From an uncultured Clostridia bacterium (lineage in GTDB: Bacteria > Bacillota > Clostridia > Christensenellales > CAG-138), in contig CAMKES010000006.1 of assembly GCA_946411635.1 (NCBI GenBank), forward strand, positions 20,117 to 84,116: a stretch of DNA of 64,000 bases, read 5' to 3'. Made by a program: the position numbers and the translations under genes. Numbering within the stretch: position 1 is the first letter of the stretch; every line of letters begins with the position of its first letter. The notes below the pieces were generated by a model. It worked only from the letters and a program-made list of their open reading frames with translations. It did not search any database and was not told where the DNA came from. This document shows, in pieces, positions 37,289 to 44,890 of the stretch.

Positions 37289-37603
37289 TCACTTCTTCGG
37301 CTTCGGCGCGGGCAGTTCGTCGTACATCGTTTCGAGCAGACCGGTCAGAAACGCCTTGTTCTCCACGTTATCGACCAGCAGCATTTCCTTCGCGCCCTCG
37401 TAGGGAATCTCCCGGAGCGCGTCCGGCATCAGCGCTGCCGCGGCCTTCGTCCGCTTGACCAGAAACCGGTCGTCGTAGATCCCGCCGAACACCCTGCCGC
37501 GGTAATAAAGCACGTACTCGCCCATCATCGGCCGGAACGAGACCTCCCCCGCTTCGGAGAGCTGTTCCAGGATAAAGTTCAGATATTCCCTGTCGGAAGC
37601 CAT
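37289..37603 (-). CDS. TfoX N-terminal-domain protein
   Basis: A 104-residue protein that matches the TfoX_N domain alone: FRPMMGEYVLYYRGRVFG and the basic strand FLVKRTKAA. In gamma-proteobacteria TfoX controls competence, but stand-alone TfoX_N proteins in Clostridia have no known function. A possible single-gene unit between the serC promoter and the EamA gene. Confidence 0.82.
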   Translation of the reverse strand: MASDREYLNFILEQLSEAGEVSFRPMMGEYVLYYRGRVFGGIYDDRFLVKRTKAAAALMPDALREIPYEGAKEMLLVDNVENKAFLTGLLETMYDELPAPKPKK

Positions 37604-37650
37604 TCGGTTCCTCCCTTAAATAACCGCCGAAGGATCGACGGCAGAATGCG

Positions 37651-38640
37651 TTATGCATCGAAAACGCCGAGGATCACAATGCCGGCAACGGCAAGCGCGA
37701 TTGAGGCGTAGTGCTTCCACGACAGCTTTTCCTTCAGGAAAATGCGGCTCCAGAGAACCGACACCGCGCAGTATGCGGAAATGATCGCCGCCGCAAATCC
37801 GACGTGCGCCGTGTCGCCGATGGCGTACACGTACGCAAGCTGTCCGGCGGTTTCAAACACGCCGCCGATCAACTTTTCGCCGTCGCACCGAATGCGGAGA
37901 TCCCAAAGCTTTTCCGGATCGGACTCAAGCTTCAGAATGTGCAGCCGTTCCCGCTTGACGGCAAGCACGTAGATTGCCGCAACGACGCCGACCGCCAGCC
38001 ACGTCAGCTCATACGCGACGTTTGCAACGCCCTCCTCGAGCACGTTCGGAAAAACGGCGTCCAAAAACGTTCCGGTCGCTTCCTCACGGAGCAGCACGGA
38101 GTCGACGAACGTACCGGATGCATCGATCAGGCAGTACAGGATCGGGAACAGCAGCGCGATCCAGCTCTTGTCATACTTGACCTTGCTGTTCCGCTGCCGC
38201 ATTTCGCGCGCCATATCGCTTTCGGTCAGCTCCGACGCGCCGAGCGCGACGACGCCGAGCGCAACGCACGCGACGCCGATCCACTGCCACGTGTTCGGCA
38301 TCTCCTGCAGAAAGATGAAACACAGGATCGCGGCGATCGCGCCGGACGAATTGCAGATCGGCGACGAAACGGACAGCTCGATATAGCGAAGTCCCACATA
38401 ACCGAGGATCATGGAAAGCACGTAAAGCGCGCTTGCGGGCATATAGGTCCAGATATCCTGCCAGGTGATCGTGACGCTGCCGCTCAGCAGTTCATATCCG
38501 GCGTGCACACCCATGACGAGTCCGACCGCCATTGCCATTTTCCAATGACTCAGTTTATCGTCCTTTCTCGATCCGATCTTGGAAAACAGATCGGAGCCGC
38601 TCCAGCAAAGCAGCGCGACGATTGACAGTAAAAACCACAT
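37651..38640 (-). CDS. EamA/DMT-family transporter
   Basis: The 329-residue protein has ten predicted helices in two EamA halves separated by a hydrophilic, charged segment (about residues 140-160 and again near 225-255). Such carriers move small metabolites; the substrate is unknown. It lies 56 bp after ricT, with a hairpin between them. Confidence 0.85.
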   Translation of the reverse strand: MWFLLSIVALLCWSGSDLFSKIGSRKDDKLSHWKMAMAVGLVMGVHAGYELLSGSVTITWQDIWTYMPASALYVLSMILGYVGLRYIELSVSSPICNSSGAIAAILCFIFLQEMPNTWQWIGVACVALGVVALGASELTESDMAREMRQRNSKVKYDKSWIALLFPILYCLIDASGTFVDSVLLREEATGTFLDAVFPNVLEEGVANVAYELTWLAVGVVAAIYVLAVKRERLHILKLESDPEKLWDLRIRCDGEKLIGGVFETAGQLAYVYAIGDTAHVGFAAAIISAYCAVSVLWSRIFLKEKLSWKHYASIALAVAGIVILGVFDA

Positions 38641-38668
38641 ATTTCCTTATCCTTTTCCCTCAGTAAAC

Positions 38669-38689
38669 CGGCTCCCTGTACGGGAGCCG
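38669..38689 (-). terminator. Possible terminator after ricT
   Basis: Eight-bp stem CGGCTCCC / GGGAGCCG; the minus-strand tail is only GTTTAC, so it may be a weak terminator or processing site before the EamA gene. Confidence 0.45.
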
Positions 38690-38696
38690 CATCCGA

Positions 38697-39911
38697 TCAT
38701 TCGTTCTTTGTCTGCACCGTCTGACCGTTGTTCGGTCTTCTGTGTCTCGGACGGCGGCGACGGCCGTCCTCTTTTTTCTGTTCGGGCTTCTGTGCCTCGG
38801 ACGCCGCCGGACGGTCCTTTCGCGGATTCGGCTGCGCGGACTGCATCTGCGCGGGCTTGTCGTTCTGCGCGGACTGCTTCTGCGCAGGCTTGTCGTTCTG
38901 CGCGGACTGCTTCTGCACGGGCTTGTCGTTCTGCCGGGCAGGCTTGTCCGCCGGTTTCTGCGCGCCGTTCTGCGGCTTCACGGACGGTCTGCCGTTTCTG
39001 CGCGCGTTGTTGCCCGCTTCCCTGCGGAACTGCGCGTTCGCATCCTTTTCTTTCGACGCTTCCGCCTTCCTTGCCTCCAGCGCTTCCTCGGGCAGCGGTT
39101 CGCCCGGCTGCGAAAGATGCGTGTACGGATACTCGCGCACGTCGATCGAGCCGTCGTCCATCGTGAGCCGCACCTTGGTGCGCTCGGTGATCGCGTTGTT
39201 CTCCACAACGACGCCGACGCCGTCGACGGTGTTGACCTCTTTGCCCGGCTTCGGCATCTGACTGCGGATCGATTCGTACGCGCTCTGCTCATACTGCAGG
39301 CAGCACATCAGCCTGCCGCACAGTCCCGAGATCTTCGTCGGGCTCAGCGACAGGTTCTGCTCCTTCGCCATCTTGATCGAGACGGGACGGAAATCGTCCA
39401 GGAACGCCTTGCAGCACACGAGCCGCCCGCACGGACCGAGTCCGCCGAGCATCTTCGCCTCGTCGCGCACGCCGATCTGCCGCAGCTCGATCCGCGTTTT
39501 CAGCGCGTACGCAAGATCCTTGACGAGCTCGCGGAAGTCCACGCGTTCGTCCGCCGTGAAATAGAACACGACCTTGCTGCCGTTGAACGTGTATTCCACG
39601 TCGACGAGCTTCATATCCAGTCCGTGCGCTTCGATCTTTTCGAGGCAGATCGCAAACGCGTCGTTTTCCTTCGCCGCATACTGCGCGCGCAGACGCTTGT
39701 CCTCGTCCGTCGCAATGCGCACGACGGGCTTTAAGGGCGCGACGATCTCGCTCTCCTCGACCTCTTTCGGGTCTTCGGGCACGTCGCCGAACTCCATGCC
39801 CCGCGCCGTCTCCACGATCACGCCGTCGCCCGCTTTTACGGGCAGATCGAGCGGATCGAAATAGTAGATCCGGTTTCCGGTTTTGAATTTTACTCCGATT
39901 ACTTTGACCAT
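38697..39911 (-). CDS. ricT: RicT (YaaT, PSP1-domain) RNA-maturation regulator
   Basis: RicT is one of the three Ric proteins that carry 4Fe-4S clusters and steer RNase Y and sporulation/competence phosphorelay in Bacillus. The 404-residue product has the PSP1 core with cysteine motifs GPCGRLVCC and LCGRLMCC. The last 120 residues are a disordered, basic extension containing an 11-residue repeat (core NDKPAQKQSA) coded by three 33-bp tandem DNA copies at 38832-38930. It lies 8 bp after holB, the arrangement known from Bacillus (holB-yaaT). Confidence 0.9.
   Translation of the reverse strand: MVKVIGVKFKTGNRIYYFDPLDLPVKAGDGVIVETARGMEFGDVPEDPKEVEESEIVAPLKPVVRIATDEDKRLRAQYAAKENDAFAICLEKIEAHGLDMKLVDVEYTFNGSKVVFYFTADERVDFRELVKDLAYALKTRIELRQIGVRDEAKMLGGLGPCGRLVCCKAFLDDFRPVSIKMAKEQNLSLSPTKISGLCGRLMCCLQYEQSAYESIRSQMPKPGKEVNTVDGVGVVVENNAITERTKVRLTMDDGSIDVREYPYTHLSQPGEPLPEEALEARKAEASKEKDANAQFRREAGNNARRNGRPSVKPQNGAQKPADKPARQNDKPVQKQSAQNDKPAQKQSAQNDKPAQMQSAQPNPRKDRPAASEAQKPEQKKEDGRRRRPRHRRPNNGQTVQTKNE
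38832..38930. repeat. Three 33-bp tandem repeats within ricT
   Basis: Three consecutive near-identical 33-bp units encode the Gln/Asn/Asp/Lys/Pro-rich tail. Copy number could vary by slippage. Confidence 0.8.
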
Positions 39912-39919
39912 AGTTCCCC

Positions 39920-40852
39920 TTACGGCAGTTTTGCCAGGATCCAGTCGACGGTCATCGAAGGATTCGCTTTATAGAACAGCATCTCCTTCGCGTCCGCCGC
40001 AATCTGTATCATACCTTGAATTTGTGCGATTGTAAAGGCGGAAACGAAATTCTTTTCCGTCTCGTAAAAATCCGTGTTGCAGATCTCGCTTGATCCGCTC
40101 TGAAGCCGCAGCACGTCGGTCAGCACCGAGAGCAGCACGTCCAGAAACGCGTCGACGCGCGCCGTGCCGACCTTTTTCGTCTTTTTCAAAGCGCCGTCCT
40201 CCGTTTCCTCCTCCGCCGTTTCGGTGCAGAGCGCCGCCAGCGCGGCGTACGGCTTCGCGCGCTTCAAAAGGCCTTTCACGCAGTCGAGCGCGCCGCTGCG
40301 GAACGCCTGATACGACTCGTCGAGAAACGCTTCCGCGCGCCCGTACACGCCGTCCGAAAGCTTTGCCGCAAGCGTCGCCTTCGACCGTTCGACGCCGTTC
40401 TGCATCAGCCGGTCGCGGATCGTTTCCCACGGCTCGGTCTCCGCTCGCAGCACCATGCATCGCGACAGGATCGTCGGACGGAGTCCGGATTCCGAGCCGG
40501 TCAGAAGCAGCAGCGTGTCGCTCGGCGGCTCCTCGAGCGTTTTCAGAAGCACGTCCTGCGCGCCCTCGCTCATCGTATGCGCGTCGGCGAACAGGATGCA
40601 GTGCCGTCCGCGCTCGTACGCCTGTGAATTGAGCACCGCAAGCGCGTCGCGCACCGCCTTGACCTGATAATCCGTCGGCTCCATATAGAACGGGCAGCCG
40701 GAAAGCGCGTCCGCGGAATCGCTGTGCAGCAAATACCGCGCGGCGGCGCGGCGGGCCAGCGCAAGCTGTCCGCTCTCCTTCGGCCCCGCAAACAGGATCG
40801 CGTGCGGGACGTCGCCGGATTCGATCCGCTTCATCCAATCATTCCGCTGCAT
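39920..40852 (-). CDS. holB: DNA polymerase III delta prime subunit
   Basis: This 310-residue clamp-loader subunit shows HAILFAGP at the P-loop position, the sensor EEPPSDTLLLL and SRC motif (ILSRCMVLR). The P-loop (GPKESGQLALA) lacks the GKT signature, consistent with delta prime not hydrolysing ATP; the zinc cysteines of many homologues are also missing. It is short for the family. Its start overlaps the PH-like gene by 14 bp. Confidence 0.88.
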   Translation of the reverse strand: MQRNDWMKRIESGDVPHAILFAGPKESGQLALARRAAARYLLHSDSADALSGCPFYMEPTDYQVKAVRDALAVLNSQAYERGRHCILFADAHTMSEGAQDVLLKTLEEPPSDTLLLLTGSESGLRPTILSRCMVLRAETEPWETIRDRLMQNGVERSKATLAAKLSDGVYGRAEAFLDESYQAFRSGALDCVKGLLKRAKPYAALAALCTETAEEETEDGALKKTKKVGTARVDAFLDVLLSVLTDVLRLQSGSSEICNTDFYETEKNFVSAFTIAQIQGMIQIAADAKEMLFYKANPSMTVDWILAKLP

Positions 40853-41345
40853 GCACGGCCTCCGTAAGCTTCGTTTTCAGCGCGTCCGACGCGTTCAGGC
40901 ACACGACGAATTGCTGTCCCTCCCGCGTGAACCAGACCGCGGTCGTCTGCTCGCGCGCGCCGCGGAACGCGCGGATCTCCGGCTTTGCGTCGGTCTTTTC
41001 GAACGGTCCGACCTTCGTCACCGCGTCGAGCGGCACGCTGACGAGCGGTTTCTGCTTCGCGCCGACCGCCTGCAAAACGCGCAGCTCCGTGTCGTACAGC
41101 TCGTAAACGTAATCGACCAGCCGCACGCGGTAGATCGCGTACCCCGTTCCGAGCAGCAGCGCGTACAGACCGATCTGGACGTACAGCGTGTTAATGGAAA
41201 GCCTGTTCGCAAGGACACGCGAAAGAAAGATCACGCCGAACGCGCCGAGCAGCAGCAAAACGTACAGCGCGCCATCCGAACGGATATATCTCCGTTTCGG
41301 TTCGACGCGCTCCGTATGCACCATGTGCGGCATGCTTCGTTCCAT
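40839..41345 (-). CDS. Membrane protein with bacterial PH-like domain
   Basis: The product (168 residues from the first in-frame ATG after the promoter) has a short basic N-terminus, two adjacent membrane helices and a C-terminal beta domain resembling bacterial PH/YdbT-type folds. No function known. Three in-frame ATGs (41345, 41333, 41324) compete; none has a clear ribosome site, and the predicted transcript starts at about 41345. The start is therefore uncertain by up to seven residues. Confidence 0.65.
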   Translation of the reverse strand: MERSMPHMVHTERVEPKRRYIRSDGALYVLLLLGAFGVIFLSRVLANRLSINTLYVQIGLYALLLGTGYAIYRVRLVDYVYELYDTELRVLQAVGAKQKPLVSVPLDAVTKVGPFEKTDAKPEIRAFRGAREQTTAVWFTREGQQFVVCLNASDALKTKLTEAVHAAE

Positions 41346-41351
41346 GCGGCT

Positions 41352-41380
41352 ATTGTACAACAAAAAACCGGCTTCGTCAA
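41352..41380 (-). promoter_or_regulatory. Promoter of the PH-like/holB/ricT run
   Basis: Minus-strand TTGACG and TACAAT with a 17-base spacer. The -10 ends 7 bases before the ATG at 41345, which implies a leaderless or near-leaderless message. Confidence 0.75.
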
Positions 41381-41460
41381 TCAAACCGTAAAATAGTGAG
41401 AAATCACGAGAATTTCATAGATATTTTATTCTATTTCTTTATAAATATAAATAATCGCCT

Positions 41461-41489
41461 TTGCGAAAAGGAGGGCGTACTGTTATGAT
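41461..41489 (+). promoter_or_regulatory. Promoter of tRNA-Asn
   Basis: TTGCGA and TATGAT with a 17-base spacer; the tRNA begins 14 bases after the -10. A very A/T-rich stretch (41415-41455) precedes it and could act as an UP element. Confidence 0.75.
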
Positions 41490-41503
41490 AACGCTTGCAA
41501 CAT

Positions 41504-41578
<75 letters not shown>

Positions 41579-41579
41579 C

Positions 41580-41623
41580 GTCGCCGCGAACGTCGAATCG
41601 TTCGCGGCGACATTTCTCTTTTT
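41580..41623 (+). terminator. Rho-independent terminator of tRNA-Asn
   Basis: Thirteen-bp perfect stem GTCGCCGCGAACG / CGTTCGCGGCGAC with a 6-base loop, then ATTTCTCTTTTT. Confidence 0.92.
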
Positions 41624-41665
41624 GGAGGAAATGTCACCGCTCACCCTCTCCGTTGCGGCTCTTTT

Positions 41666-41746
41666 CCGCAAAAGGTCACGCTCGGATTTTCTGCTCACTT
41701 GTAAACGCGTTCGCGACGAAAATCTGTCGCTACCAACCTTTTGCGG
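41666..41746. repeat. Nested inverted repeat
   Basis: Outer arms CCGCAAAAGGT (41666-41676) and ACCTTTTGCGG (41736-41746), inner arms GATTTTC (41685-41691) and GAAAATC (41718-41724). The rest of the 41580-41881 gap holds only the tRNA terminator, the next hairpin and a promoter. Confidence 0.7.
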
Positions 41747-41775
41747 GCAAGTCCGTTATCAACACTCGTACCATC

Positions 41776-41825
41776 AAAGGAACCTCTTTTGTCTGCCAAG
41801 GCAAAACAGGTTCCTTTGTTGTTTT
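41776..41825 (+). terminator. Hairpin module 1 (terminator-like) before the GNAT gene
   Basis: Stem AAAGGAACCT / AGGTTCCTTT with further pairing inside (TTTTG / CAAAA), followed by GTTGTTTT. The core CCTCTTTTGTCT-CCAAGGCAAAA recurs at 42723-42746. Confidence 0.75.
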
Positions 41826-41847
41826 ATGAGGATGAATATAGTATAAT
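41819..41847 (+). promoter_or_regulatory. Promoter of the 41882 acetyltransferase
   Basis: TTGTTT and TATAAT with a 17-base spacer, overlapping the tail of hairpin module 1. The bases after the -10 (TATCTCAA) nearly match those after the promoter at 42760-42788. Confidence 0.75.
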
Positions 41848-41881
41848 TATCTCAATAAACCGAAATCGTTGAGGGAAGTGT

Positions 41882-42406
41882 ATGGTAGAGCTTATAAAAA
41901 GATGTCCCGAATACGTGGCAGGGTACAAAGAGTATTGCCGGGAATTGTATGATAACCATGTCGCCTATTTCCGGCCCACAGATCCTGAGTTTATTGATGA
42001 CGAATGGTTTTTTCGTACCAAATCATGGTATGACAGAAAAGAACAGGGACTTATTGAAGGTCAGCCTGTCAGTTTTCACTATTGGGCAATCGACAACGGA
42101 AAATTCATCGGAGAATTCCAACTCCGAACCGAATTTCCCGAAAAGGTAATGCTGGAGATCGGAAGCATCGGTTATGCGGTCAGAGTCTCGGAACAAGGAA
42201 AAGGATACGGCAAAGAGATCCTTCGCCTTGGGTTGGAGCTTGCAAAGCAGCACGGCATGGAAAAAGTGCTGCTGACAATCAATGATGAAAACAAAGCTTC
42301 CATTCATATATGTGAAATGATGGGTGGTCTCTGGGAAGACACCATAAAAGCATATAACGATGCAGAAGGTCATCATTTGCTGAGGCGATATTGGATAGCC
42401 CTTTGA
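41882..42406 (+). CDS. GNAT-family N-acetyltransferase
   Basis: The 174-residue protein has the GNAT core: IGEFQLRTEF, YAVRVSEQGKGYGKEIL (acetyl-CoA loop Q-GKGYG) and ENKASIHICEMMGG. It most resembles acyltransferases annotated from A/T-rich Bacillota; the acceptor is unknown. Codon use is A/T-richer than the neighbouring housekeeping genes. It lies just downstream of tRNA-Asn within the accessory patch and has its own promoter. Confidence 0.85.
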   Translation: MVELIKRCPEYVAGYKEYCRELYDNHVAYFRPTDPEFIDDEWFFRTKSWYDRKEQGLIEGQPVSFHYWAIDNGKFIGEFQLRTEFPEKVMLEIGSIGYAVRVSEQGKGYGKEILRLGLELAKQHGMEKVLLTINDENKASIHICEMMGGLWEDTIKAYNDAEGHHLLRRYWIAL

Positions 42407-42491
42407 TCGTCACATTCCCGTTTATCGAACTCTGCGTTGGTACACTTTTCGGCATCCTTTCTGCGGTTTGGCATCCTTTTACGCGGTCTTT

Positions 42492-42606
42492 CACAAACAA
42501 AGAAGCCATCCATCCGGATGGCTTTTTTGTTTCTCCTGCATGCGGACTTACAGCCCGAGGTTAACAGCCGCGGCTGTTATCCGGCGCGGAGCCGGGCGCC
42601 CGCGGT
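42492..42606. repeat. 115-bp direct repeat, copy A
   Basis: Same length and orientation as 43908-44022, with six differences counted by eye. It contains a terminator hairpin (GCCATCC / GGATGGC with a run of six T, 42505-42528) and a G+C-rich segment with CAGCCGCGGCTG. The 86 bp between the GNAT stop and this repeat show nothing else. Confidence 0.9.
42505..42528 (+). terminator. Terminator inside repeat copy A
   Basis: Seven-bp stem GCCATCC / GGATGGC with a 4-base loop and TTTTTTG, downstream of the GNAT gene. Confidence 0.82.
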
Positions 42607-42632
42607 GCGGGATGCAGCGAGGCGGAAGCGCG

Positions 42633-42684
42633 GGTGAAACAGGGAGAAAAGCGCAGAGTGCGCGGTTTTCGACCATGTTTCACC
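42633..42684. repeat. Long imperfect palindrome
   Basis: Outer arms GGTGAAAC / GTTTCACC, with inner matches GAAAA / TTTTC and GCA / TGC around a central GAG. Between repeat copy A and the tRNA remnant; no gene seen. Confidence 0.65.
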
Positions 42685-42691
42685 ATGGGAC

Positions 42692-42713
42692 GGGTTGTAA
42701 ACCTGGGGAGCCA
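42692..42713 (+). pseudogene. Remnant of the tRNA-Asn 3' end
   Basis: GGGTTGTAA joined to ACCTGGGGAGCCA, both exact matches to tRNA-Asn positions 41546-41554 and 41566-41578. The 11 bases of the T loop between them are missing. It looks like a scar of recombination at the tRNA. Confidence 0.65.
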
Positions 42714-42718
42714 AAAAA

Positions 42719-42755
42719 GAAACCTCTTTTGTCTACCAAGGCAAAAGAGGTTTTC
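42719..42755 (+). terminator. Hairpin module 2 (terminator-like) before the kinase gene
   Basis: Stem GAAACCTCTTTTG / CAAAAGAGGTTTTC with a short loop. It is the close copy of module 1 at 41776-41825. Confidence 0.75.
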
Positions 42756-42759
42756 TTCT

Positions 42760-42788
42760 TTGAAATACGCTAAAGAATATGGTATAAT
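42760..42788 (+). promoter_or_regulatory. Promoter of the 42824 kinase gene
   Basis: TTGAAA and TATAAT with a 17-base spacer, followed by GATCTCAA as in the partner module. Confidence 0.82.
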
Positions 42789-42823
42789 GATCTCAAAAAC
42801 TTAGGATATGCGGGAAAAAATGT

Positions 42824-43828
42824 ATGAATGATGATATCAAATACGTGTTTTCACTGTTTTTTGACGATACACCGATCACAGATCACCTGATTGATACAAG
42901 CCGGGGTGACGCCGATTTTCGAGCGACGTTCATCATCGAAACAACCGCGGGAAGCAAATATGCGTTAAAGCTTGCCGATAACGATTTTACGTTCCCGGAA
43001 AAGATCTCCGTCTGGCAGAGAACGGTGGAAGAGTATCGGAAGCTCGGTTATTTCTGCCCGAGGATATTTCGGGACAAGTCGGGGCATTTTCCAATCGTAG
43101 ATTACAGGGGACACAGATGCGCGGCATACGCAGAGGAGTTTGCACCGTTCCGCCCGATCGAAGACAGATTTTCGGACGACTCCGGTAAGAACGAGGCGCT
43201 GTATGACAGGTATAAGCGGGACATCTGGCAGATGACGGCAAGAATCGCAGCGCAGTATTTCGACTATACGGAATATCCTTCGGCGTACTGCCTGTTTGAA
43301 ACCTTCTGCCCCAGCGACAAGATGGACGAAGTGTTAGAAAACGCTTTTGCATGGAAGGAATATGCGGATAAGCTTCCGTATGAATTCAAGGAACAGGTTG
43401 AGAGAATATGGCGCTTGTGGATGGAAAACAGAGCCGCGCTTGAACCGAGGTATAAAAAACTGCCGACATCCGTTTTTCAAGCCGACCTCAATGCATCAAA
43501 CATCCTTGTGGATGATGAGGGCAGATTCGTCGGCGTATATGATTTCAATCTCTGCGGCAGGGACGTTTTTCTAAATTACCTTATGCGGGAAAGTAACGGC
43601 GTTTCCGGGATTTGTGAGGCCTTGAAGATTGCTTCTGAGTACTATCGGTTCTCGGATATTGAAAAGGATACTGCACTGATGCTGTATCGCTGTCTGAAGC
43701 CGCTGTGGTACACCAGAGTAGAGGCGCTGAAGAATGCGGGAAACGATCCTGACGCGATAAAAGCATGTCTCAGCGAGACAGAACACGCGCTGACTTCGCC
43801 CATAGACTTTTCGGAGTACATGGGGTGA
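42824..43828 (+). CDS. Aminoglycoside-phosphotransferase-like kinase
   Basis: The 334-residue protein has the APH/choline-kinase fold: ATP-contact lysine in YALKLAD (K49), catalytic loop F-QADLNASNIL with D221 and N226, and the metal Asp D240 in GVYDFN. The usual HGDLH reads QADLN, so the first His is replaced by Gln. Members phosphorylate antibiotics or small metabolites such as homoserine or choline; resistance cannot be claimed. Flanked by the two 115-bp repeats and with its own promoter module, it looks acquired. Confidence 0.82.
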   Translation: MNDDIKYVFSLFFDDTPITDHLIDTSRGDADFRATFIIETTAGSKYALKLADNDFTFPEKISVWQRTVEEYRKLGYFCPRIFRDKSGHFPIVDYRGHRCAAYAEEFAPFRPIEDRFSDDSGKNEALYDRYKRDIWQMTARIAAQYFDYTEYPSAYCLFETFCPSDKMDEVLENAFAWKEYADKLPYEFKEQVERIWRLWMENRAALEPRYKKLPTSVFQADLNASNILVDDEGRFVGVYDFNLCGRDVFLNYLMRESNGVSGICEALKIASEYYRFSDIEKDTALMLYRCLKPLWYTRVEALKNAGNDPDAIKACLSETEHALTSPIDFSEYMG

Positions 43829-43907
43829 GAAAAAGGAATCATCCGTTTTGTCAGCAAGTTACGTTTGTTCTTTCTTCCCTCAGAAAGTGTACGTTTGTTC
43901 CTTCTTA

Positions 43908-44022
43908 CACAAACAAAGAAGCCATCCATCCGGATGGCTTTTTTGTTTCTCCTGTATGCGGACTTACAGCCCGGGGTCAGCAGCCGCGGCTGTTGACCGG
44001 CGCGGAGCCGGGCGCCCGCGGT
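43908..44022. repeat. 115-bp direct repeat, copy B
   Basis: Direct repeat of 42492-42606 (109 of 115 bases equal by eye). Its hairpin at 43921-43944 can terminate in both directions: six T on the plus side, and TTCTTTGTTT on the minus side. Its last base is the first base of the stop codon of the Cys-rich gene, so it doubles as the end of the cobalamin operon. Upstream, 43871-43907 holds two copies of ACGTTTGTTC-TTCTT. Confidence 0.9.
43921..43944. terminator. Bidirectional terminator inside repeat copy B
   Basis: Same 7-bp stem as in copy A; lies between the converging kinase gene and cobalamin operon. Confidence 0.82.
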
Positions 44023-44282
44023 CAGTCCTTTTTCCTTGCGACCTCGGCGATCTCGGGCCAGCGGCTGATGATGTACTGCACGGCGTTCCGCGAATGCGGG
44101 ACCATGCAGTCCGTGCAGTTTTTGACGCCCGTTTCCGTATAGGTAAAATTGCCGCCGCATTTGTCGCCCAGCATATACAGCGGACAGTAGCAGAACAGGC
44201 AGTTGAAATCCTCCGGATGCGCCGTCTTATGGCACGGGAAGTATTTGCAGTCGGTATTGTTGATAAAAGAATCGCTGTTCAT
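44022..44282 (-). CDS. Cysteine-rich small-domain protein
   Basis: The 86-residue product has nine cysteines, including C-x4-C pairs and CLFCYCP and NCTDCMVPHS, and matches the cysteine-rich small domain family (PF04071). Its role is unknown; metal or cluster binding is likely from the cysteine pattern. Homologues often sit in cobalamin gene clusters, as here, where it is the last gene and overlaps cobC by ATGA. Confidence 0.8.
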   Translation of the reverse strand: MNSDSFINNTDCKYFPCHKTAHPEDFNCLFCYCPLYMLGDKCGGNFTYTETGVKNCTDCMVPHSRNAVQYIISRWPEIAEVARKKD

Positions 44283-44890
44283 CGTTGTGCTCCTTTCGCT
44301 TCGTCGGCGCCGCCGTTCATCTGCACCGGCCGGACGTTTCTGAGTCTGATGCGGCCGTTTTCCCGGACCGCGTCAAAGGAAAAGCCGCCGAGGTTCGGCG
44401 CGATCCAGTCGTAAAACCCCTTCTTCGGTTCCGCGTATTCCGCCATGATCGCCATAATGACGCCTCCGTGCAGAACAAAAACCGAATCGTCCGCGGCGGT
44501 TTGCAGCGCGTCTGCAAACGCCGCGGCAACGCGCGCGCGGAAGCCCGTCTGCGATTCGCCGCCCGGACACGCGCCCAGGCAGAGATCGTCGACCCATTGC
44601 CGATAGACGGGATCGTTTTCCATTTCTTTCGCAGTGCGGCCTTCGAACGCGCCGAAATCCATCTCGCACAGGCCGTCGATCACGATCTGCTCCGCGTTCG
44701 GGAACAGGATCGCGGCGGTCTCGTGCGTGCGTCTGAGCGGCGAAACGTAAACCGACCGGACCTGCGGGTCCGTCCCGGCCTGCTCCGCTTCCCTCCTGCC
44801 TTCTTCACACAGGGAAACGTCGGTGCGCCCGACGTAGCGTCCCTCCGCGTTGCCCGCGGTCTTTCCGTGCCGGATCAGCGTAATGCGCAT
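44279..44890 (-). CDS. cobC: Alpha-ribazole-phosphate phosphatase (histidine phosphatase)
   Basis: The 203-residue enzyme has the RHGKTAGN signature (phospho-accepting His in LIRHG), YVSPLRRTHETA and the late His in VLHGGVIMAIM. In this operon it should dephosphorylate alpha-ribazole-5-phosphate or adenosylcobalamin-5-phosphate. I start at the ATG at 44890; the longer open frame upstream is shadow. It overlaps the short CobU-like gene by 16 bp. Confidence 0.9.
   Translation of the reverse strand: MRITLIRHGKTAGNAEGRYVGRTDVSLCEEGRREAEQAGTDPQVRSVYVSPLRRTHETAAILFPNAEQIVIDGLCEMDFGAFEGRTAKEMENDPVYRQWVDDLCLGACPGGESQTGFRARVAAAFADALQTAADDSVFVLHGGVIMAIMAEYAEPKKGFYDWIAPNLGGFSFDAVRENGRIRLRNVRPVQMNGGADEAKGAQR

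Noticed and set aside
42824..43828. Calling the APH-like gene an antibiotic-resistance gene
   Set aside because: The fold is clear, but the family covers many small-molecule kinases and the HGDLH motif is altered; sequence alone does not show resistance.
41580..44021. CRISPR array or toxin-antitoxin pair in the accessory patch
   Set aside because: Repeats are two-copy and not regularly spaced, and no small gene pair is present.
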